A DNA stretch of 64,000 nucleotides from JAAYDI01 sp052034005 (GTDB lineage: Bacteria > Planctomycetota > Planctomycetia > Pirellulales > Pirellulaceae). Of the stretch, positions 26,328-34,251 are shown piece after piece. Below the pieces are notes generated by a model. The model did not search any database, was not told where the DNA came from, and saw only the letters and a program-made list of their open reading frames with translations. Made by a program: the position numbers and the translations under genes. Location of the stretch: the NCBI GenBank assembly GCA_052034005.1, contig JBPOJB010000012.1, forward strand, positions 62,001-126,000, written 5' to 3'. The stretch's first letter is position 1. Every line of letters starts with the position of its first letter.

Positions 26328-27284
26328 GTGCCTCGACTCTCGATCGTGATACCGTGCGCGCAGAACGCGGTGCTGTTCGAATCGACGTTGGCATCCGTGC
26401 TGCAGAACCGGCCCGCCGACTGCGAAGTGTTGGTCGTGCAACCGCGGGCGTACGACGATCCGTATGACCTGCGTGCGGAGGTGCGGTTCTTGGAGGGTCC
26501 GGCCGGGGCCTCCACGGTCGACTTGATCAATCTGGGTGTGGAGGCGGCCACCGGCGCGATCGTCCACGTGCTCTCGCGCGACGTGGAGGTGATCGACGGT
26601 TGGACGGACTCGGTGTTGGGTCATTTCGACGACCCGACGGTCGGCAGCGTGTCGCCGCTGGTGGTCGCGGAGGTCGGGGGCGGAGTGGTGGCGCGTAGCG
26701 TGGAGAGCGCGTCGGGCGGGCGACGTACGGCGCGGCTGACGGACCGGGCGTGTGGACGTGCGAGCAGGCATCCGGTGGCGGGTCCGACGCCGGAAGCGGG
26801 TTTCTATCGTCGCGCTGCGGTGTTGGACGTGGGCGGTTTTTGCCCGGATGTCGGGGAAGAGTACGCGGGCGTGGACCTGACCATCGCATTATGTGCGATT
26901 GGCCTGCGGGCGGTGCACGAGGAGCGTTCCGTGGTGGTGTCCCGCGCGTCGACCGATCGGCGCGCCCTATCGTATCAGCAGGGGCGGTGTGCCGAGCGGC
27001 TGTTCTGGCGCAACCTGGCCGCTTCCGGCCGGTCTTGGGCGCTGGCGATGCATGCCGGGACGGTAGCCTGGGAATTGTTGAGCAATCTGTATCGGCCGCG
27101 CATTGTCCCGCAGATGCTTGGACGTGCCCTGGCCGTCTTCGAGTGGGCCGGGTATCGCCGACACCGGCATCAATTGCAGCGGTGTCGCGAGGCACTCGGG
27201 CGATCCACGTCGGGCATCCCGTCATTCACGCGGTCGGACCGAGTTGCGGATCGGGGCGTTTCGCGTCCGCGTGCCGCGGCCTGA
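26328..27284 (+). CDS. Family 2 glycosyltransferase-like protein
   Basis: A 318-residue GT-A-fold protein. The N-terminus reads PRLSIVIPCAQNAVLFESTLASVL, the standard GT2 opening, and residues about 75-90 carry AATGAIVHVLSRDVEVIDGW, where the usual DxD metal motif appears as RDVEV. A GGFCPDVGEEYAGVDLTIAL segment matches the acceptor-side motif with an acidic residue. The start is a GTG at 26328. The last 20 residues are arginine-rich and may be a variable tail; they overlap by 59 bp the convergent small membrane protein. The acceptor is unknown; surface polysaccharide is plausible. Confidence 0.78.
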   Translation: MPRLSIVIPCAQNAVLFESTLASVLQNRPADCEVLVVQPRAYDDPYDLRAEVRFLEGPAGASTVDLINLGVEAATGAIVHVLSRDVEVIDGWTDSVLGHFDDPTVGSVSPLVVAEVGGGVVARSVESASGGRRTARLTDRACGRASRHPVAGPTPEAGFYRRAAVLDVGGFCPDVGEEYAGVDLTIALCAIGLRAVHEERSVVVSRASTDRRALSYQQGRCAERLFWRNLAASGRSWALAMHAGTVAWELLSNLYRPRIVPQMLGRALAVFEWAGYRRHRHQLQRCREALGRSTSGIPSFTRSDRVADRGVSRPRAAA

Positions 27285-27576
27285 GATCGGCGTTCATCCG
27301 GCGGGTCGGCCTGGCCAATCGCAGGGCCAGGAGCGCGGCGACCAGTTGAAGCGTGGCGATCGTCCACGGGTGCGGCGCGCGCGCAGGTGCGTGGTTCGGC
27401 GTCCGGGGGGGCGGGAGCCAATTGGCCGAGTCTTCCCATCCCTGAGCGGTGCGTCTCCACCCGTCTCCACGCGCCACCGCGGCCCTTGGCTGGTGCTGCG
27501 GGATGACTGCCGGGACGTTTGCCGCGATATAGCCGAGGACGAGCAGGACAACGAGTGTACAGGTTATGCCACGCAC
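27226..27576 (-). CDS. Small two-helix membrane protein, unknown function
   Basis: A 116-residue hypothetical protein from a GTG at 27576. It has two hydrophobic segments (residues about 3-24, ITCTLVVLLVLGYIAANV; and about 75-92, ATLQLVAALLALRLARP) joined by a loop containing RRTAQGWEDSANWLPPP, the sort of conserved aromatic loop seen in real proteins rather than shadows. The frame extends further upstream, but that part looks like random arginine/proline-rich translation. It overlaps the end of the GT2 gene in the opposite direction by 59 bp. No ribosome site is strong. Moderate confidence that it is expressed. Confidence 0.5.
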   Translation of the reverse strand: MRGITCTLVVLLVLGYIAANVPAVIPQHQPRAAVARGDGWRRTAQGWEDSANWLPPPRTPNHAPARAPHPWTIATLQLVAALLALRLARPTRRMNADLRPRHADAKRPDPQLGPTA

Positions 27577-28099
27577 GGCTGCATCTCGTGATGGTCGATC
27601 GATTGGTGACGAGCGGCGGTCGACCTGTTGCGGGAGAACGGTTCCGTTGAGCGGGACCTTCCATGGCGAATCGCCGAGACGGTGGATGCAACCCGTGCGC
27701 CGACGCCCGCGCGGGGCGCGGGTCCGCCGGTGGTAACTGGTTGCTGGCGGACGACTTGCCGTGCCCGCCGGATGGCGAGCGGAGTCCGCGGGCTCTGCGG
27801 GGGTGTGGCACGGACGCCACCTGACGCCTCGGGGTGTTGCCAGAAGGCAACATGGTTGACCGGCAGCCACCGCGCGGCGGCGGGAGGCGCATGGGGAGTC
27901 GGCGTGGGCAGCCGGCTGTCGCGTCGTGCGCGCCACAACTCGTTTGCTGGCGCACGTTGTGTGTTCTAGATTTCTACGTAGGCGGCCCGACGTGCGCTGC
28001 GCTCCAGCCTAGACCATGTTTTCATCGTGCGCAGGTTCGAAGTCTCGCCCGGCTACCGGTGACGCGGCAAGTCGATGCAAGAACAAAGGTGCAAAGGAC
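27577..28099. other. Intergenic region upstream of the HDOD gene (523 bp)
   Basis: Contains the HDOD promoter at 27944-27972 and a leader of about 120 nt. The remaining 360 bp is GC-rich with arginine/proline-rich open frames on both strands that resemble nothing. I see no tRNA, terminator or repeat. Confidence 0.5.
27944..27972 (+). promoter_or_regulatory. Promoter of the HDOD gene
   Basis: -35 TTGCTG (27944-27949), 17 bp spacer, -10 TAGATT (27967-27972). Supports the ATG at 28100 with an AAAGGA ribosome site. Confidence 0.55.
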
Positions 28100-29014
28100 A
28101 TGACGAATCGCAAGGCCCTGCTCCGCGTTGAGTCCCTGTTGGCGGGCGCTCAACTCCCGGCATTACCTCAGAGCGCTATTCGCCTGCTGCAACTCTCACA
28201 GGATCCCGAGAACGGCCCTGCGGAGTTTGCCGTGCCGATCGAATCCGATCCCGGGTTGACGGGACAAGTGTTGAAGTTCGTGAACTCGTCCTACTTCGGA
28301 TTTGCGCGGGAGATCTCCAGTATCCGGCTGGCGATCACGCTGGTGGGGATTCGCACGATCAAGAACTTCGCGTTGTGGAGCGCCGTCTTCAGTCTGATGC
28401 CGAACCCGAAGTGCGGCCCATTCGACCTGAAGAGCCTCTGGCAGGACTCCTTGCGTCGCGGGCTCTTCGCGCGGGCGATGGGGCGTTTGTTGGGCCAGGT
28501 GGACAGTGAAGACCTGTTCGCCGCCGCTTTGCTGCAGGACATGGCCGTGCCGTTGCTGGCCAAGGAGCTGCCGGAGGAGTACGACAAGCTGTTCCAGTTG
28601 CGGCAGGGCGGCCGGACTCGCATGTCCGACCTCGAGCAGGAGCGGTTTGGCTGGAATCACGCGGAGGCGGCGAGCCTGCTGGCCCGGCGTTGGAGCCTGC
28701 CCGACGAGTTCGCCGACCTGATCGAATGCCACACGAAATTCACCGAGCTGCTGGCCAAGGGGGCCACGCCCGGCGAGGCGGCGGTGAGCCTGTCCGCCCT
28801 GCTGCCGTCCGTTCAGGACGCGAACTGGCATGAGCGCGACCAGTTTGTGGAAGCGTTCTGCCGGCTCACAGGCTCCGCCGAGTCACAGATCCACCCGTTG
28901 CTGTCGGAAATCGACACGGGCTTCCAGGAATTCGCGCCGGTCCTGAAGCTGGGCATGCCCTCGCGCCCCCTGGCCGAATGCCTGGCCGCACCGGAAGAGG
29001 CGGCCGTCGGTTAA
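28100..29014 (+). CDS. HDOD domain signalling protein
   Basis: A 304-residue cytoplasmic protein with an HDOD domain over residues about 10-210. Typical segments are LPALPQSAIRLLQLSQDPE at the start, IESDPGLTGQVLKFVNSSYF, and the ISSIRLAITLVGIRTIKN helix. HDOD domains are HD-fold relatives without the metal-binding HD pair; they act in signalling, often with two-component or diguanylate systems. The ATG at 28100 follows an AAAGGA site; an upstream in-frame start at 28016 is less likely. An intrinsic terminator follows at 29060-29094, so the gene is monocistronic. Confidence 0.87.
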   Translation: MTNRKALLRVESLLAGAQLPALPQSAIRLLQLSQDPENGPAEFAVPIESDPGLTGQVLKFVNSSYFGFAREISSIRLAITLVGIRTIKNFALWSAVFSLMPNPKCGPFDLKSLWQDSLRRGLFARAMGRLLGQVDSEDLFAAALLQDMAVPLLAKELPEEYDKLFQLRQGGRTRMSDLEQERFGWNHAEAASLLARRWSLPDEFADLIECHTKFTELLAKGATPGEAAVSLSALLPSVQDANWHERDQFVEAFCRLTGSAESQIHPLLSEIDTGFQEFAPVLKLGMPSRPLAECLAAPEEAAVG

Positions 29015-29059
29015 CCCGCTCGACGTCGTCCCGCCCGAACGCACTGGCTCACACCGCCC

Positions 29060-29094
29060 AAGCCCCGGCGACTCCCGCCTCCCGGGGCTTTTGC
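29060..29094 (+). terminator. Intrinsic terminator of the HDOD gene
   Basis: A 9-bp stem (AAGCCCCGG at 29060-29068 with CCGGGGCTT at 29082-29090) closed by a 13-nt loop and followed by a short T-run (29089-29092). It lies 46 nt after the stop. Confidence 0.7.
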
Positions 29095-29260
29095 TCTGGG
29101 GCGCGCCAGGTGGGGCGGCGCGCCGGGCACGCTGATCCAGGCTCGGATCGCGGGCGGCTGGCCCGGGCCCGCACCCGTGTCCCAACCGCCGGCCCCGCTG
29201 CTCGCGCCGGCCGAACCTCTTGGGCTCGATCTTGTCTCCCGATTAGAATGTAAGGAGGAC

Positions 29261-29863
29261 ATGTATCGAGCGGCAGCGTGGCTGCAAGGTTGGTGGGTGG
29301 TGGTCGATTATTCACGCATCCGGCGGCGGAAGTCCTTGCTGGCGGCCCAGGGCTACCTGGAGTTGGCTGATGAGCCGGGTCATCTCGGGCGCTTGCGGGC
29401 GGAGCTGCGGGATCGACTCGCGCAACGGGCGCTCGAAGCGCTGGACGCGGCAGCCGACTCGCGGGCTTCGCGCCTGGACTATCTCTACCTCAAGGGGCTC
29501 GCCTATCGCACGATGCATCGTTACGCAGAGGCCATACCGCCCTTGGAGGCCGCCGCGGAGCTGAGCCCCGACAAGGTGCCCATCTGGCTCGCCCTGGGTT
29601 GGTGCTACAAGCGCCTCGGTCGGCTGGACAAAGCGATCGAATCGCTCGAGCGCGCTCTGCTGGCCGATCAGCGCGAGGCGATCGTGCATTACAACCTCGC
29701 CTGCTACTGGAGCCTGGCGGGCGATGCGAAACGGGCCGTGCAGTTTCTCGCCCAGTCGTTCGATTTCGATCCGCAGTATCGGGAGCTGGTGGGCGGCGAG
29801 TCCGACTTCGATCCGATCCGCAACCTGCCGGACTTCCAGGCCCTGATGAGGCCCGTCGTGTGA
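29261..29863 (+). CDS. TPR-repeat protein
   Basis: A 200-residue protein. The start at ATG 29261 is fixed by TAAGGAGG at 29251-29258; the earlier in-frame start at 29177 adds a low-complexity tail. At least three TPR units are visible: LDYLYLKGLAYRTMHRYAEA, PIWLALGWCYKRLGRLDKA and HYNLACYWSLAGDAKRAVQ. The C-terminus (YRELVGGESDFDPIRNLPDF) resembles the end of TPR proteins that contact partners. No transmembrane segment or catalytic motif is seen. It converges with the small gene downstream of tex. Confidence 0.8.
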   Translation: MYRAAAWLQGWWVVVDYSRIRRRKSLLAAQGYLELADEPGHLGRLRAELRDRLAQRALEALDAAADSRASRLDYLYLKGLAYRTMHRYAEAIPPLEAAAELSPDKVPIWLALGWCYKRLGRLDKAIESLERALLADQREAIVHYNLACYWSLAGDAKRAVQFLAQSFDFDPQYRELVGGESDFDPIRNLPDFQALMRPVV

Positions 29864-29906
29864 GCACCGTCCGCAGCCGCCCACGGCCCCTCGCCCCCTG
29901 CGCCGT

Positions 29907-30395
29907 TCACATGCTCTTGGCGGCGTAGAGTTCCGCGTACTCGACGACCCACACGTCGACCAGCTCCAGAAACCGTTCCAGGTCGACATCGGCCAGTGGT
30001 TCGTAGTGGTTGCGGTTGAAGACTTCCTTGTTATGGATGGTGCCCTTGGCCGCCAATTCGAGGACCCGCGATCTGGTGGCGGGGCGCACCATGACTTCCA
30101 GCCGGCTGTAGTCGTTGCTGCGCCGCCGGCCGTCGCCCACCCGCAAATCATCCCGGCTGCAGGCGCCCCCCCACCCCCGCTCCCCGTACAGTGTCTCGAG
30201 ACGAAAGCCCGGGAAGTGGTTGGGCAACTGCCGAATGCACTTCTCGATATGCTCGGAGAGCTGCAGACGGTAGCTCGAATGCAAACGCTTCAGCTCCTCG
30301 TCACTCAAGGCCTGCGCCGCCGCTTCTTTCCGCCGCGCTTCACCCCTGCGCTTGCCTCGTTCAATGGCTTGTTGCAGCCGGTCTTCAAAACTCAT
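29907..30395 (-). CDS. Conserved-looking hypothetical protein downstream of tex
   Basis: A 162-residue soluble protein with a basic, charged N-terminus (RLQQAIERGKRRGEARRKEA), a helical middle containing HIEKCIRQLPNHFPGFR, and a beta-rich end with DYSRLEVMVRP. It starts 8 bp after the tex stop codon on the same strand, so translation is probably coupled. I do not recognise the family. The well-formed hydrophobic pattern and tight spacing make it a real gene. Confidence 0.7.
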   Translation of the reverse strand: MSFEDRLQQAIERGKRRGEARRKEAAAQALSDEELKRLHSSYRLQLSEHIEKCIRQLPNHFPGFRLETLYGERGWGGACSRDDLRVGDGRRRSNDYSRLEVMVRPATRSRVLELAAKGTIHNKEVFNRNHYEPLADVDLERFLELVDVWVVEYAELYAAKSM

Positions 30396-30403
30396 ACCTG
30401 AGA

Positions 30404-33400
30404 CTATTTTCCGTCGGACTGTTTCTTCTGGTAGAACTGCATGAGATCGGAGAAGGAACGGAGCGGTTCTTTGCCCTCTTCCATCTCCTTGGTGATCGGC
30501 TTGATGAATTTCGGCTTCTGGGGCGGGCGCGGCCGCCCGCCTCCCTTCGGACGCCGTGTAGCGGTCTCCGACTTCGGACGGGTTGAGGACGGCGTGGCTA
30601 CGGCCCGGCGCCGCGTCGGCTGCTTGGCCTGCGGCTTGTGCACGCGCGCACCAGACGCCTCGCGACGCGCCTCTGCCGACCTCTCCGTGCCCGGTTCGAT
30701 CGCCGTGAGCGACACGCGACGCCGCGGCTTGTCGACCTCCACGACCCACACGGTCAACACGTCGCCCACGCCGACTACCTCGTGCGGGTCCCGCACGAAC
30801 CGGTCCGCCAACCGGCTGATATGTATCAACCCGCTGTCGGGCAACCCGATATCGACAAATGCGCCGAAATCGACCACGTTCAACACCGTGCCCGCCAACT
30901 TCATGCCGGGTTCCAGATCCTCCAGTTTGACGATGCCGCGGCGGAATACGGGGGCCGGCAGGTCTTCTCGAGGATCGCGACCCGGGCGGGCCAGCGCGTT
31001 CAAGATGTCGCGCAGCAGCAGCTCGCTGACCGACAGTTCAGCAGCGAGCGCTTGTGGGTCGAGCCGACGGACCAGGTCCGGGAGACTGGGCGGCCTCTCC
31101 ACCACATCCGGTGCGCTCGCTACCACATCCGGTGCGCTCGCTACCGCATCCGGCGCGCGGTCTACCACATCCGACGCGCTGTCCACCACACCTGACGCAC
31201 TCTCCGCCACATCCGGTGCGCTGTCCACCACATCCGGTGCGCTCTCTACCACATCCGGTGCGCTCTCCACCACACCCGACGCGCTGTCCGCCACAGCCGG
31301 CGCGCTCTCCGTCACATCCGGCGCGGTCTCCACCGCGACCGATTCCTCCGGGGCAGTCGGCGCGTGGTCCCGCGGCGGCACGGCGTCTTCGGCTGGGGCC
31401 GCCGACGACGTGCTGGGCATCCCAGTCCGTGCGCCCGTCATAGCGGCCGCCAAATCACCGGCGTTGCAGCCCATTTTGGCGAGGATCTGGCTGGCCAGGG
31501 CATAGCTTTCGGGATGGATCCAGGTGGCGTCGAGGGGGTTGTCGCCGTGGGAGATCTTGAGGAATCCGGCGGCCTGGACGAACGTCGCTTCACCGAGTCC
31601 CGACACCTGTTTGAGTTCTTCGCGGTTGCGAAACGGCCCGTGTTTTGCGCGGTGCTCGCACAATCGCCGCGCGGTGAGCTGGTTCATGCCGGAGACGTAT
31701 CGGAGCAGCGCGGGGCTGGCGGTATTGACATCCACGCCCACGTAATTGACACAGGATTCCACGACGGCATCGAGCGAGTTCCGCAGGTGTTTGGCCTTGA
31801 CATCGTGCTGATACATTCCCACGCCGATATTGGCCGGGTTGATCTTCACCAATTCGCTCAGCGGATCCAGCAAGCGGCGTCCGATCGAGATCGCGCTGCG
31901 CAGAACCGCGTCGTATTGTGGCAGCTCTTCGCGCCCGACCGCGCTGGTGGAATACACGCTCGCCCCAGCCTCGTTGACGATGACGAACGCCACTTCCTCG
32001 TCTTTCAGTTCGTTACCCAGCACGTCCACGACCAACTGCTCCGTCTCGCGGCAGCCGGCCCCGTTACCGATCGCGATGACGGACAGGCGGTGGCGGTGGA
32101 CGAGCGTGGCGATCTTGCGGCGGCCGGTTTGAATCCACTCCTCCCTGCCGATCACATGGATGACATCGTGGCCGAGGACATTTCCGAATTCGTCGAGCGC
32201 GATGAGTTTACAGCCGCTGCGGAATCCCGGATCGATGGCCAACACGCGGCGGTTGTGCACGGGAGGCTGCAGCAGGAGTCTTCGCAGGTTGCGCGCGAAC
32301 ACTTCCACGGCGTGCGATTCCGCCATCTCCGCCATCTCACGGCGCAGCTCGCGTTCCAAGCTCGGGATCAGCAGCCGATTCAGCGCGTCCCGGATGCAGC
32401 TCCGCAAGAACTCGGCATGCGGATGCTCCGGGCGGATCAACAGCGATTCCGCTTCGGCCGCCATTGCTTCCACATCCATTTCCAACTTCACGCGCAGAAT
32501 CCGTGCGCGCTCGCCGCGATTGATGGCCAACACGCGATGGGGCGGGATCCGCGCGATCGGTTCCTGGAACGCAAAATAGTCCTTGAACGCGGCCTCGAGT
32601 CGCTGCCGCTTCTTCTCCTTCTTGGACATTGCGTCCGACAGGGGACCGCGCTTCTTTTTGGCCATCACCTTGGCCAGGCCGCCCGGAGGACGGCCCGGCG
32701 CGTTGCCGACAGCCGCAGCGGCCGGGACCGGTGCCGGCCGCGCGCCGGCCGGGTCGGGTGGAGCAGCCGGGACCTCCGCGGCCGCGCTCGTCGGCGTCTG
32801 AGCCGGTGTCTCCGCAAGTGCAGGCCTCTCGGTGGGTATCGCAGGTGGCTCGCCGGGTGCCTCCGCAAGTGCGGGCCTCTCGGCGGGCACCACAGGTGGC
32901 TCACCGGGTGCCTCGGCATCAACAGCAGATGGCGACGGTTCGCGAGCGGCCGGCGCGATGCCCGTCTCTTGGGCAGGCGGGGCCGCATCGCCCGTCGGGC
33001 TATTGTCCGGCGCCGGCTGGTCGATCGGCGCAGCGACGGCGGGAGACGGCGTGGTGTCAGGAGGCACCTCGCGGCGCAGAGGCGTCTCGATACGGTTGCA
33101 CACGAGCTTGGCCGTGCGCTGGAGAACCTTGCGCAGCTTCCCGCGCGCATCGGCCCGCTCGCCGAACAATTCAGCAATGATGTGTCGGACACCGGCGAGC
33201 ACGTCGGCGGCGTGCTGCAACCCGTGTTCGGGTGCCACGAGGCTCTCTGCGCAAGCGCTCAGATCGGCCGCGTCTGGGTGTGCGTCCAGGACTTTTCGCG
33301 CCAGGGGTTCCAGACCCTGTTGACGCGCCACGGTGGCCAACGTCTGTTTCTTGGGCTTGAACGGCAGATAGAGGTCTTCCAGGCGCTTGGGTGAATGCGC

Positions 33401-33685
33401 CGCGCGAATCTGGTCGGCCAGTTCGGGGGTCAGGACTCCCTGCGACTGAACCGACTTGAGGATGGTCAGCTTACGTTCTGCCAAGGCACGCAGCTTGCCC
33501 ACCTTCTCCTGCACCTGGCGGATCTGTTGCTCATCCAGCGCCCCCGTTTGGTCTTTCCGAAAGCGGGTGATGAATGGGACGGTGTTGCCATCGTCCAGCA
33601 GGGCCACGGTGTTCTGTACGCTTTCGAGTGGCAGGCCCAGCTCGCGAGCTGCCTGGCTCAAGTCGATTTCGATCGTGTTGTCCAT
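30404..33685 (-). CDS. tex: Tex-family RNA-binding S1 protein with two repeat-rich insertions
   Basis: A 1093-residue Tex protein (usual length about 720-780), an S1-type RNA-binding factor linked to transcription and RNA turnover. Order of parts: N-terminal helical domain with TRFRKDQTGALDEQQIR (residues about 45-60); a proline/alanine-rich insertion over residues about 205-345, including two copies of a 17-residue PGEPP...ERPALAE unit; the YqgF-like domain with VLAIDPGFRSGCKLIALD (about 480-605); a helix-hairpin-helix region with NTASPALLRYVSGMNQLTARR (about 650-720); a second insertion of 7-residue SAPDVV(E/D) repeats (about 783-865); and the S1 domain with GTVLNVVDFGAFVDIGLPDSGLIH (about 930-1000). 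The C-terminal tail is lysine/arginine-rich. ATG 33685 is preferred over an in-frame TTG at 33697. The insertions sit in linkers, so the core fold should be intact. Confidence 0.93.
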   Translation of the reverse strand: MDNTIEIDLSQAARELGLPLESVQNTVALLDDGNTVPFITRFRKDQTGALDEQQIRQVQEKVGKLRALAERKLTILKSVQSQGVLTPELADQIRAAHSPKRLEDLYLPFKPKKQTLATVARQQGLEPLARKVLDAHPDAADLSACAESLVAPEHGLQHAADVLAGVRHIIAELFGERADARGKLRKVLQRTAKLVCNRIETPLRREVPPDTTPSPAVAAPIDQPAPDNSPTGDAAPPAQETGIAPAAREPSPSAVDAEAPGEPPVVPAERPALAEAPGEPPAIPTERPALAETPAQTPTSAAAEVPAAPPDPAGARPAPVPAAAAVGNAPGRPPGGLAKVMAKKKRGPLSDAMSKKEKKRQRLEAAFKDYFAFQEPIARIPPHRVLAINRGERARILRVKLEMDVEAMAAEAESLLIRPEHPHAEFLRSCIRDALNRLLIPSLERELRREMAEMAESHAVEVFARNLRRLLLQPPVHNRRVLAIDPGFRSGCKLIALDEFGNVLGHDVIHVIGREEWIQTGRRKIATLVHRHRLSVIAIGNGAGCRETEQLVVDVLGNELKDEEVAFVIVNEAGASVYSTSAVGREELPQYDAVLRSAISIGRRLLDPLSELVKINPANIGVGMYQHDVKAKHLRNSLDAVVESCVNYVGVDVNTASPALLRYVSGMNQLTARRLCEHRAKHGPFRNREELKQVSGLGEATFVQAAGFLKISHGDNPLDATWIHPESYALASQILAKMGCNAGDLAAAMTGARTGMPSTSSAAPAEDAVPPRDHAPTAPEESVAVETAPDVTESAPAVADSASGVVESAPDVVESAPDVVDSAPDVAESASGVVDSASDVVDRAPDAVASAPDVVASAPDVVERPPSLPDLVRRLDPQALAAELSVSELLLRDILNALARPGRDPREDLPAPVFRRGIVKLEDLEPGMKLAGTVLNVVDFGAFVDIGLPDSGLIHISRLADRFVRDPHEVVGVGDVLTVWVVEVDKPRRRVSLTAIEPGTERSAEARREASGARVHKPQAKQPTRRRAVATPSSTRPKSETATRRPKGGGRPRPPQKPKFIKPITKEMEEGKEPLRSFSDLMQFYQKKQSDGK
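31096..31341 (-). repeat. 21-bp tandem repeat inside tex
   Basis: About eleven imperfect copies of a 21-bp unit, encoding the heptad (E/D)SAPDVV. The period is a multiple of three, so copy-number changes keep the frame. Neighbouring copies differ by a few substitutions, and two (near 31104-31145) are almost identical. Confidence 0.85.
32802..32910 (-). repeat. 51-bp direct repeat inside tex
   Basis: Two adjacent 51-bp copies encoding the 17-residue unit APGEPPxxPxERPALAE in the first Tex insertion. In-frame period, few substitutions, so a recent duplication is likely. Confidence 0.7.
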
Positions 33686-33759
33686 TGGGGGCCCCAATGA
33701 GGGCTACCGAGGAAGCGGCGCAAATACTCCGCTGGTTTGCACTTAGTTGTCTGGTTGGC

Positions 33760-33788
33760 AATCTAGCGCTTGTTAGGGGGGTTGTCAA
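33760..33788 (-). promoter_or_regulatory. Promoter of tex
   Basis: Minus strand: -35 TTGACA (33788-33783, full consensus), 17 bp spacer, -10 TAGATT (33765-33760). Leader of about 68 nt to the ATG at 33685. Confidence 0.7.
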
Positions 33789-33984
33789 GGATCATCGGTC
33801 GTGCGGGCGGTGGCGGGGTGGGGGCGCCCCCGGGGTGATAGGACTGTTACGAACGCGAGAAGGGTTTTTTTCGAAAAAGGCGGCACTTTTCCGATAAGAG
33901 TTGAAACTTGCAGGGTCCGATCTGCCGATAACCGCGGATGTATGGGCGTTCGTCACATGCGGTCGAAGCAAAGGACGACTCTCT

Positions 33985-34230
33985 ATGGCGGAACCGCGAC
34001 TGCGCATCTATTACGGGCCTGATACGGCTTCGGAAACCACGCTGAACGAGCCGGGTCGCGCGGCCCACAGCGTGACGGTACCGCTGCGCGAAGTGTTCGG
34101 CTGGCTGATGGACGCGGTCCACAGCGGCCGGACCTGGTTGAGCGACTTCGAGGACGACGAAGTCACGATCTCGACGGACCTGTACGAGGTCATTCTGGCC
34201 TATCAGCATTTCCGGCGGCCATCGGCCTGA
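33985..34230 (+). CDS. Small conserved-looking hypothetical protein
   Basis: An 81-residue acidic soluble protein. It opens AEPRLRIYYGPD and contains VTVPLREVFGWLMDAVHSGRTWLSDFEDDEV. An AAGGA site lies 11 nt upstream of the ATG at 33985. I do not know the family. It ends convergently with the hemD-hemE gene, and its stop codon forms one arm of a shared hairpin. A promoter could not be assigned with confidence. Confidence 0.7.
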   Translation: MAEPRLRIYYGPDTASETTLNEPGRAAHSVTVPLREVFGWLMDAVHSGRTWLSDFEDDEVTISTDLYEVILAYQHFRRPSA

Positions 34231-34251
34231 CGCGCCCGTTGGTCGCGTCAG
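34227..34251. terminator. Bidirectional hairpin between convergent genes
   Basis: An 8-bp stem, CTGACGCG (34227-34234) with CGCGTCAG (34244-34251), and a 9-nt loop. Both stop codons of the converging genes lie inside the stem. No T-tract on either side, so intrinsic termination may be weak. Confidence 0.45.

Noticed and set aside
28030..28060. tRNA-like GGTTCGAAGTC stretch
   Set aside because: The flanking bases do not form T-stem or acceptor-stem pairs, and no matching 5' part precedes it.
29220..29249. TTGGGC-N18-TAGAAT promoter-like site before the TPR gene
   Set aside because: The predicted transcript start would remove the strong TAAGGAGG ribosome site, so it is unlikely to be the real promoter.
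31096..31341. CRISPR-like periodicity in tex
   Set aside because: Units are contiguous 21-bp coding repeats without spacers, so not a CRISPR array.
31364..33394. 676-codon open frame antisense to tex
   Set aside because: Mirrors the conserved Tex sequence; no domain of its own.
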